A stretch of 64,000 nt of DNA, from NCBI GenBank assembly GCA_002205965.3, contig NADL03000457.1, forward strand, positions 1 to 64,000, read 5' to 3'. Position numbers and translations under genes: made by a program. A model generated the notes under the pieces. It made no database searches, had not been told where the DNA came from, and saw nothing but the letters and a program-made list of their open reading frames with translations. This stretch comes from Kappaphycus alvarezii (Eukaryota; Rhodophyta; Florideophyceae; Gigartinales; Solieriaceae). Positions 56,601-64,000 of the stretch are shown here, piece after piece (positions within the stretch are counted from its first letter, which is position 1; every line of letters starts with the position of its first letter).

Positions 56601-58510
56601 ACCTGTAAAGGTAACTGGAGTATATGGAAGCCCAGTATAAAATAAAATAGTTCCATACATCTACCTTTTTTTTGCGCAGTTCGCAGAATAATGGCAGTAT
56701 AAAATTGCGTTTTGATGAGTTTTACGTGTATGAAACAGGTAAATTTTTGATATAGGACATCGAGAGCAAAGTAGAATTAAAGACAATCATCCTATTCAGG
56801 AAGAATTTCTGAAAGTCTCGTATCCGTAGTGAGTACTTTGCGCATTTGCTGCACGCTTTCAAATTTTTCTCCAAATTTCTGAATCTATCTCATTTCATCT
56901 TATCAGGTACTGGCTTATTTATTTTTTTTACAACTTTCGGGCTTAATAGTAGGATCCCTACATGCACATCTTTTTAAGGCGACAAATGTATAGTTGAACA
57001 CACTTGGGTCCTTCCGCACTCGCAGGTGGTTTGATTTTTATGAAGCGAAAGAGGAAGGGATTTATCTCTACATGCAAACTTTTTTCTCCTTGTGATTCTT
57101 CCGACACTCTCGTCTTCCCTTTAACTGGCAGAAATTCTTTTTCTTCGTAACGTTTTAGTTATATCTTTCTTTCTTTTGTATATAATTCATTTCTTTCTTT
57201 CTAGTCTTTATTTCGATCTTCCAATTTCATTTGATCCTCTTCGACTGTAAATACCATTACTCCTAATAAAGATCTTTAACGTCGAATCTAGACATCATTA
57301 ATAACTTTAGAGGCCGTTTTCACAAATTTCCACTCTAATTCGCTTTCCGTTTACATTTTTGGTTCAATAATCCTGTCGAGCGGAAGATTCTGGAGCTATT
57401 TAAACATGCCAGTTTCTGGGAAAAGCTAGTACCTGTCCTTTTTACAACAAATCGGAAATTTGCACGTACCTCTACAGCCAACATGCACTGACTTCTCACT
57501 TCCAACTCCGTTTACCAATGTCAAAATCCCCCTCCTTTCACCGTCTTCTTGCTATTTCACTTGACGGAGATGAATTTAAGAGACTAAATTCGTAGCCGAA
57601 CAAGAATCAGCCTCAAAGAGCTTGTCAGTCAGCACCTGGAAGAGACAGACACAAAGCAAATGGAAGGACGGGATCATGGAAAGCGTAATTTTAGGGCTTT
57701 GGAGTGCTTCGAGATATAGTTGGCCCTATATTTGGTCTAAGATACATAAGAAAGCGAGCAAAGCAAAGAAGATTCAAATGATAAAAAGAAGATGTCATGG
57801 ACTCTGTGGATCAAGAGAGATAGATCAAACAGGATCATGAGAGGGAAAAGAATTAATTAACTGGATGGAAAAGGTTGTTTCGACCATTTGTCGGATGAAA
57901 AGACCATCGGATGATCCCTATTCGTTTAAAAAAGGAGTTTTGAGCCACTCATAGGTATTTGTAGGGTCATCATGGATACCAATGCTGTCTATATGGAAGA
58001 TATAGCCAGTAAAACTTTTGGGGAAAGATTTACTTAGTTGATATCAAAAATATTTTCACAAACTCTCCGCGTCCACATGGTTTAACTAGTCTTTTAAAAC
58101 TTATGGTTTAGAAAAATGTGTATTAAATCCATATAAACTGCTTCCTCTAGGAGACGTAAGGCAAATTGGGAGTCAGCTTCGAGCTAAAATAAATTTGATC
58201 ATATCTCTATTACCTTAAGGAAGTGGAGAAGCCTGTCCATTTAGAACTAGATACTACGATAGTGGCAGTTTGTTCACTCCTACTCCCTGCTCTTGCCTGT
58301 TAATGCCTCCTGTAGCACTTCAGTAGCTTGCAAAATCTCTCAACTTAGATTTTTTTGGTTTCTTCTTCCGCTCACTCCATAATTACCCTCCCCATCATCA
58401 TGAGGAGCAGTTAGCAGCTGACCTTAATATCAATTAGGAGCTAACATCAAAACTGGTCACTGTCTAGTACGTTCTCAAAATTATCTGTAACCACAGGTTC
58501 ACAGTCTACC
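53630..58510. other. Long AT-rich stretch without a supported gene
   Basis: Open frames are short. Minus 54441-54674 is a Glu-rich frame (KEEESEGESGEGERESE) opposite a polypyrimidine run and is probably compositional. Plus 55061-55258 is Lys/Arg-rich. Plus 57622-57840 and the following 57850-58200 may be decayed protein sequence, but no family is recognised. A short (TA)n run lies near 56298-56314. Confidence 0.4.
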
Positions 58511-59036
58511 GTGGGTGATAAGCACACACGAGCAGATATGGGTTGAACTTTGGTTATGGCCGGCTGGGTTAAGCCATCCGCTCTAAACTAAGGTGTGTAT
58601 AGAACTGGAGACAGGTAACTACTAAAGGAAAATGTTGTCCAACAGTAGCGAATACCAAAAGGTTTCCTCTAAAACGCCCTGAGAGTATTGTTAGTAGCGC
58701 TTTCGGATTCGTCGTTCGCACGAGTGACATACTATGAAAACATGAAAAACTTATATTGCTCACCGTGGAATATAATAGAAAGGCAATTTTTGATAGGTAA
58801 AGCAGTGACAAGTTATCCCAGCGTGTAACTCGCTCGTAACTATTCCAAGTATACCAATAAGGTCAAACGCCGTGTTCAGAACTGTAAGGAAAAATGTAAT
58901 GAAAGCAAAGTCCCTAGTAGCCTTGGGTATAAGGTAACCGATGATTTGAAACTAGAGTACAGTACACTAGATAGATTAAATTCGTGTAAAGCTGTAAGGC
59001 CTGTGTTGTAGACCTGTAAGGCCTGTGAAATAATAA
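58511..59036 (-). mobile_element. Solo LTR (family 2, copy 2)
   Basis: Reverse complement relative of 45480-45996, about 526 bp. The minus strand begins near TTATTATTTCACAGGCC and ends GTGCTTATCACCCAC. It has an internal duplication of CTGTAAGGCCTGTG (58992 and 59014). No matching target repeat is visible, so it may be an old solo LTR or a fragment. Confidence 0.6.
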
Positions 59037-60172
59037 GTGCAATGGACTGTGAGCTTATAGAATATAGCGTTATTTCCCGCTACAAAGAAGAATCGCCCCG
59101 ATTCATAAGTTTCTACTTCTAACTAATCAAACATTTTCGTGAATTATTAAGGCACGATTCGGGAAGCCATGAGCTATCATGATATCTTTACTCCTTCTAT
59201 TTGATAATTTTTTTATTTTTTTCCCACCTGTTTCTTCTGAGCAAGTATAGATTCAACTTCGTATTTCACATGTCCATATTGGATATAAAGGGGTGGACCA
59301 ATTATTGTTTAAAACCTTAAATACTTTCTCCCCTACTGCCCACTCATAGGCATCCAAGTGTCAACTTAGCTCGGTCGTAAACTTTCCGTTTCTTCTTCTT
59401 TTTAGAAGCAGAGGTCTCGAGCTCAGCCCCCGCTAGGACTCCCGTGGTGCGTGAGTTGGAATCTATCCCAAGGGAGTCAAATCAAGACAAGGATGTGATA
59501 TTTGAAGTTTATTTCTCCTTCAGTTATTTAAATTGTTTTGATTAGTGGTTGCATCTTCCAAATCCTGGCAGTGTAGAGTACCCTCACTGCGGAAGCTTGT
59601 CGAGAGTTAAATATTATAAAATATAAAATATTCTGTATGAAAATAGACAGTCATCCCAGCCGGGAACGCTGAAAACGAGACAAAAATAGTGGCTCAATAT
59701 GTCTTTCATTATTCATTTATTTGCTTTTTATGCATTTTCTAAGTAATTGCCTCCGTCTACATTCTGTTCAATGAAGAATTCCACGTTCTTGGTGATCATG
59801 CTATGCAACTTTGGAGACAGCTGCCCCTTTTCCCAAATAGTACTCGTGTCCAGTGCTATACAGCATCGAATCATGGATTTAATAGTTTATGAGAGATCCT
59901 TTGCATCCTTCTATATGTTGACTTCTCGAAATGCTTCTCTAGATTCAATAGCAGCCTGGGCATAGTTCTATAGGCATACTTGTCAAAAAAAATCAGAGTC
60001 AGATGAAATTTATGTGCTTCTCATTTAGAGCTCGAGGCTGCCTTCATCTTTCTTATCCAAAAAGAATCTGCAGGCTACAAAAATGAGTGCATTTACCGGA
60101 AATAATCTTGCTTTTGTGTTTGTATCACCATTGGCACACAAGATTTCGGGAAATGCATGATCTCCGCAGTTT
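59037..60172. other. Region without a supported gene
   Basis: One 72-codon frame (59747-59965) with no recognised domain; otherwise AT-rich sequence upstream of a Copia 5' LTR. Confidence 0.4.
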
Positions 60173-60608
60173 TGTTAGTGTAATTTTACTTCTTTGCCTT
60201 TTTCTAACAGCTGAAAACTCGCAAAGAGGCTAACAGTTATCACTGTACTTTACGGCTCAACTTAGAACTTGACCGTTATGTTTATGCACGGTACAGTGCT
60301 GTAAGCTTGAGCTGATCTACTGTAGATCAGCTCAAGAAAGTTTAGGATTAGACACTCACCGTAGTCTACATGTCTTCTGGAAACTTCCTTCGATCAACAG
60401 AAATCATCAGTCGCTCCCCTTGACATCTATGTAAGCCCCGGTCTCTCTCCATCTTCTACCTGAGTAAATGTCCTCACCAACTTCTCCTCTCTCATCTAAC
60501 CACCTCGGTCCCTCACTCTTACTGTCCTTCTCTCTCTCTCCTGCTCTCCCGCTCTTTCCCTCATTCCTGTCTGGCTCCCTGACTCCCGCTCTCTCGTTCT
60601 GTCCATCA
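60173..60608 (+). repeat. Copia LTR C (5' LTR)
   Basis: 436 bp, starting TGTTAGTGTAATTTTAC and ending TCTGTCCATCA. It contains a perfect 31-base hairpin at 60306-60336 and a long polypyrimidine 3' third. It is colinear with LTRs A and B. Confidence 0.85.
60306..60336 (+). promoter_or_regulatory. Perfect hairpin in Copia LTR
   Basis: CTTGAGCTGATCTAC (60306-60320) and GTAGATCAGCTCAAG (60322-60336) are exact reverse complements around one T. LTR A keeps the arms with one mismatch (CTTGAGCTGAT / ATCAGCACAAG). LTR B is more diverged. The role is unknown; it could be a terminator-like or packaging structure. Confidence 0.6.
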
Positions 60609-60622
60609 GGTTATGGGCCCAG
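60609..60622 (+). promoter_or_regulatory. Half-tRNA primer binding site
   Basis: GGTTATGGGCCCAG directly follows the LTR. It is complementary to the anticodon stem-loop of eukaryotic initiator tRNA-Met (CTGGGCCCATAACC as DNA), not to a tRNA 3' end. Drosophila copia uses the same internal-tRNA priming. Copy A has GGTGATGGGCACAG at 23971-23984. Confidence 0.8.
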
Positions 60623-60766
60623 GCCGCTAGCGCTGCACACCGACTTATCTCTTTCGTGCACCTGTTCGACGCAAAACACCTCGAGGCTACCCTACAATCC
60701 AGGTAGGGAGGAATACACAGGAGCTCCAAAAAAAAGAAAAAGCACCTATGGTTTGATCTGACTTCT

Positions 60767-61966
60767 TTGTCGTATCTGCACTATCTACTGACCTTCCTTC
60801 TTGTGGCCTGTCCAACGCTTATCGTCTCTGCACTACCTATTTTGGTTGTTTTTGCGGCCCGTCGTCGTTCTTCATCCTCGCACCACAGAACAAAGCCCAT
60901 TTTGCGGCCCGACTCCTCGTTGCTACTCGCCTCGTCTCTGTGTCATATACCTCGGTTTGTTTCACAGCCGGTTTCTAGTTTCAACAGTAAGACCAAGTCT
61001 CCTCGAAACCTCTTGCTCCCTTATATCTTTCACGCTTCTTCCTCAGCCTTCGCCTAACCTCGCAACGCCCTGCCTCCAGTGGCCATCTGCCGCTCCGTCT
61101 TTCTTCGGGGAATCAAGATTTTTCCAGACGATCCTGTCGTCCACCGTATCAATTTCACTTCCAACGGCGACCCAATAGACCCTGTCCAAGCCTCGCCTCC
61201 ATCCGAGAAGCCACAGCTTCGCCCGAAGTGCAGTTTCATCGACGACTCCGCTATTGAGCCTGACGGTGAGGGCAGTGATATAACCTCCACTCCAACCACT
61301 CCGGACATCGTTTCACTCCCTTCTCACTCTAACAAAAAGATTATCTCTCCCAAGAAGAAGGATTTTCTTCAACAAATCTTGGCATTGGGTACATAGAAAA
61401 TGCCCGCAATCGGAAGCAAATCCAATAATCCAGTCAAGCTCCGCTCAAAGTTTCGACACCGGTCTCTGCAAGCCGTGTGTAGAAACCAAAGGGTCAGAAG
61501 AAACCAGTAAAACATAGCTGTCCCAGTGTAAGTTATGAACTTCATCTCTCCTACTCCAGCACCTCCGACAGCTCCAGCTCCTGCTCCAGTCACTCTCACC
61601 CAGTCTCCTTTATCGCTTGCGGTGACGCCTCTTCCTGCTGACCCTACAACGTTAAGAATCCAGACTCCGCTTACTGTCGCACCCCTCTCTCTGGCTCCAC
61701 TTCCTTCGTCCGCTTTACCTTCTCCCCCGCCTCCTATGGCACCTATAATACCATTTGTTGCGGAACCCAAGTCTTCTTTCCTCATTTGTGATCTCTGTCA
61801 GGTTAAAGCATCGGGTCCGAAGCAACTTGCTCAACACTGAGGTGGTAGGAAGTGCCGGAACAGATCTGAGCGTAAGTCGGCTATTAATCCTTGTGTCCAC
61901 TGTAGCCGCGTCTTCCAAACTAGACACGACCGCAACAAACACATTGACCACAAGCAAAAAAATTAA
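60767..61966 (+). pseudogene. Pre-gag ORF: Ser/Pro-rich protein with two C-terminal zinc fingers
   Basis: One frame runs from 60767 to TAA 61964-61966, about 400 codons, with stops at 61055, 61394, two near 61505-61530, and 61838. Order: a hydrophobic start (YLLTFLLVACPTLIVSAL), an Arg/Ser patch (RRRSSSSHHRT), ICRSVFLRGIKIF, a polar middle, a Pro/Ala/Thr-rich stretch (PTAPAPAPVTLTQSP), then two fingers. Finger one, CDLCQVKASGPKQLAQH (from 61787), has the C-x2-C-x12-H-x5 layout of U1/JAZ-type fingers, with Cys in the final His position. Finger two, CVHCSRVFQTRHDRNKHIDH (from 61892), is a C2H2-like finger. The frame differs from gag, which starts 33 bp after its stop. The colinear ORF in copy A supports a real protein. 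The function is unknown; nucleic-acid binding is inferred. Confidence 0.6.
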
Positions 61967-61998
61967 ACTTTGATCCACTTGGTCCCATTATACTCATC

Positions 61999-62676
61999 AT
62001 GGACTCCTCTGCTGGACCTTGTATTGATAATCTCGAGAAGCTCCCTGATGACAACTTTCACAATTGAAAAGCTCGAATTCAACTCATCCTATCTATCAGG
62101 GAGGTTGACAATCATCGTACACTTGATCCACCGGAAGCATCTTCGTCAATTCACTCCGTATGGTAAAAGTCAGATGCCAAGAAAAGAGCCATCAATGGAA
62201 TCACATTTTCGGATGCTCACCTTGAGCAGGTTCAACATGCCACCACGGCCAAGAAAATGTGGAAATTCATTTGTGATATTTTCGAAAAGCATACTCTGCT
62301 AAACAAGCTCGCCGCAAGATGTCGCTTCTACCCCGCGCAGATGCACCCAAATGAGAAAGTTCTACTATTTGCTGCCCGTATTAGCCAGCTTGCGCCTACT
62401 CTAAATTCCATGTCTGTGTATGTCGAAGACAGCAAATTGGCCATGGACTTCCTCAATGGCTTGCCCGATCGCTTTGACAGCCTCATATCAGCCCTTGATG
62501 CTTCCGATATCGAAGATGGCAAGCTTTCGTTTGAATTTGTACAGAGTAGATGTCTCCAAGAAAAGCAGCGCCATGCTCAGCGAGATCAAGACGCGCTCAA
62601 AGTCGCTGAGACGGCTGCACTCCTGGGGCCCAGTCTTCCAAGCCTCGAACGGGAACTTCCGCAGAAATGTGCATAA
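61999..62676 (+). pseudogene. gag: Copia gag
   Basis: The frame starts at ATG 61999 with IDNLEKLPDDNFHN, then TGA at 62065-62067 and TAA at 62164-62166, both replacing sense codons. From 62257 it is open: MWKFICDIFEKHTLLNKLAA, then FLNGLPDRFDSLISALDA. It ends at TAA 62674-62676 after a frameshift; the neighbouring frame gives RCYKNFPNLASRGHPA, the segment after the zinc knuckle. The knuckle itself is damaged (CINCG retained, His lost). It is closely related to 42450-43331. Confidence 0.85.
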
Positions 62677-62838
62677 ACTGCGGCAGTATCGTGATAGCAA
62701 CCGATGCTACAAGAATTTCCCTAATCTCGCTTCCAGAGGTCATCCAGCTACAGCTCATCTTGATAAGGCTAGAGGAAAAGGATTAAAATCCCTCAATGCC
62801 ACGGAGGTTGCTGAATCTACCGAATACCCAGATGTCAT

Positions 62839-63303
62839 TTGCCTCTTTGCGTCGACTTCCCCGCACAACAAGTAGCACTTCAATCTACCGGAGGCTCTCC
62901 TCTCCCATCTATGCAATGGATCATCGATTCAGGATGTAACTCGCATGTCACTTACGACAGCTCAGCTTTCACAAGTTATCGCCTTCTCGCGTCCCCTTCA
63001 ACTCTCGACCTTGGGACAGATTCTAAGGCTATGATTATTGGCTCCGGTGAAGTTGCTCTCACGTTACGACGGAAGGGAGAAACTGTCAAGTGTGTAATGA
63101 AAAACGTATTACACGTTCCATACCTTCGCTACCAACTGCTCTCCGTATCTGTCATGGACAATCTTGGAATTGAGACACGCTTCAATAACGATGCAGACAC
63201 CCTTGTCCGTCATTTGGACTCTACTCTTGTGGCGACGGGTACCCTCACTGATGGCCTATACTGCTTGAATGTCACCAAGCCTGCACTAAAGCCACAGACG
63301 TGA
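62839..63303 (+). pseudogene. pol: Copia protease
   Basis: 154 codons. The catalytic motif WIIDSGCNSHVTYD is intact. VLHVPYLRYQLLSVSVM and GTLTDGLYCLNV follow, as is usual up to the pre-integrase segment. The frame ends at TGA 63301-63303, an internal nonsense codon, because homology continues in the same frame. Confidence 0.9.
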
Positions 63304-64000
63304 TCTCAAGTTTCCTTAATATGCCCAATTTCAATCTGGCATCAGAGATTGGCGCACATACATGCTACTGGAATCAGACAAATGATCAGAAGAGGTGTCG
63401 TGAAAGGTGTAAAACTTTCAGCGAAACCTGTAGAACTGGTTCATTCTGATGTCTTGGGACGGGTTGAAACCCCTTCTCTGGGAGGGGCTAGGTATTTTGT
63501 ATCATTCATCGACGACTACTCCAAGTGGACGTTTGTGTATCCTATGAGCCACAAGTCAAAGGTGATAGATTGCTTTGAAAACTACAAAGCCTTTGCGGAG
63601 AAACACGCTAGCCAGTCTCTGAAACATCTTCAAGTCCATGAGTTTCCTGAAATGAAAAATCCATTGCATGAAGATAAGCTTCTCATTAAGGCTTTACGGT
63701 CTGACAATGGCGGAGAGTACCTCTCAACCGAGTTCAAGGACTTCCTAAAGGAGAACGGCATACAACATCTGCTTACTATGGCTCACACCCCCAGAAAAAC
63801 GGGACTGCAGAAAGGATGAATCGAACCATTCTCAATCTGTTCCGTTCGATGTTACACCACAAGGGTCTTCCAAAGCATTTCTGGGCTGAAGCACTTTCAA
63901 CGGCTGTCTGTCGTTCCTCTCGGATCTCAAAGAAGCCCATCCGCTGGTGTCCTTCTAGCTCTCCATCAAATGTGTCACTTGTCACAGAAACTGCACTGCT
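63304..64000 (+). pseudogene. pol: Copia integrase, truncated by window end
   Basis: The pre-integrase segment SIWHQRLAHIHATG carries the His pair, but the C-x2-C pair that should follow is missing: VVKGVKLSAKPVELVHSD skips it, a deletion near 63415-63430. The core keeps the first Asp (VHSDVLG) and second Asp (RSDNGGEY). A frameshift near 63787-63793 puts the Glu segment ([12 protein letters not shown]) in another frame. [10 protein letters not shown] follows, then a further frame break. It continues past 64000. Confidence 0.88.

Larger units (their letters stand above)
60173..64000 (+). mobile_element. Copia element with extra pre-gag ORF, truncated by window end
   Basis: Order: 5' LTR (60173-60608), primer site (60609-60622), zinc-finger ORF (60767-61966), gag (61999-62676), protease (62839-63303), integrase (63304-64000 and beyond). 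RT, RNase H and the 3' LTR lie outside the window. All coding parts carry stops or frameshifts, so this copy is inactive. It is the most complete of three related copies. Confidence 0.88.

Noticed and set aside
58492-59056. Inverted TCACAGTC / GACTGTGA around the family 2 LTR copy as terminal inverted repeats
   Set aside because: The repeat is only 8 bp, lies outside the region shared with 45480-45996, and is not present at that copy.
1-64000. tRNA, rRNA or CRISPR loci
   Set aside because: No B-box-containing cloverleaf, rRNA signature or regularly spaced repeat array was found on reading. A dedicated covariance-model scan was not possible.

Overview
This window looks like a repeat-rich intergenic block of a eukaryotic nuclear genome. 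It contains one compact, intronless, apparently functional gene (11405-12085, secreted von Willebrand factor A protein with a TATA box upstream). Almost everything else that can be recognised is transposable-element sequence: a Ty3/Gypsy chromovirus, Ty1/Copia elements that appear primed by a half-tRNA, several solo LTRs, fragments of a restriction-like-endonuclease (RLE) retroelement, and a decayed DDE-type transposase gene. No bacterial operons, rRNA, tRNA or CRISPR were seen. My best guess is a multicellular red alga with a compact-gene, LTR-rich genome (Chondrus-like). That is inference from overall character and cannot be proved from the window.

Layout. 1-11280: mostly AT-rich sequence without genes. 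It carries short micro-insertions of one ~45-bp motif (3546, 4335, 6430-6680) and a 552-bp solo LTR with a perfect 5-bp duplication (5537-6088). 11281-12085: the vWA gene. 12370-14199 and 19839-23460: repeated fragments of the RLE retroelement C-terminus, on both strands. One copy is split by a complete chromovirus (14200-19838) with 315-bp LTRs and an ATGAC duplication; another is split by a second solo LTR (20862-21386). 23533-25215: 5' part of a Copia element (LTR, degenerate primer site, an extra ORF). 26460-33290: three decayed unknown protein-coding regions. 30640-35130: strongly strand-skewed G-rich minisatellite DNA. 36019-39972: decayed transposase. 42450-53407: a Copia gag-protease remnant, a Gypsy gag-protease-RT-RNase H remnant carrying a solo LTR, then a Copia RT-RNase H remnant ending in its 3' LTR. 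53408-60172: AT-rich, with a further solo LTR at 58511. 60173-64000: 5' LTR, primer site, zinc-finger ORF, gag, protease and integrase of a Copia element that runs off the end.

The most interesting signals are: (1) a swarm of 43-54-bp insertions flanked by 9-bp target duplications, which appear to be the extreme 3' tails of the RLE element; (2) a Copia family with an extra pre-gag ORF encoding a Ser/Pro-rich protein ending in two zinc fingers; (3) a young chromovirus (LTRs differ at 2 of 315 sites) whose reverse transcriptase has lost its catalytic block by deletion; and (4) twin leader hairpins in that element with identical loops and different, fully paired stems.
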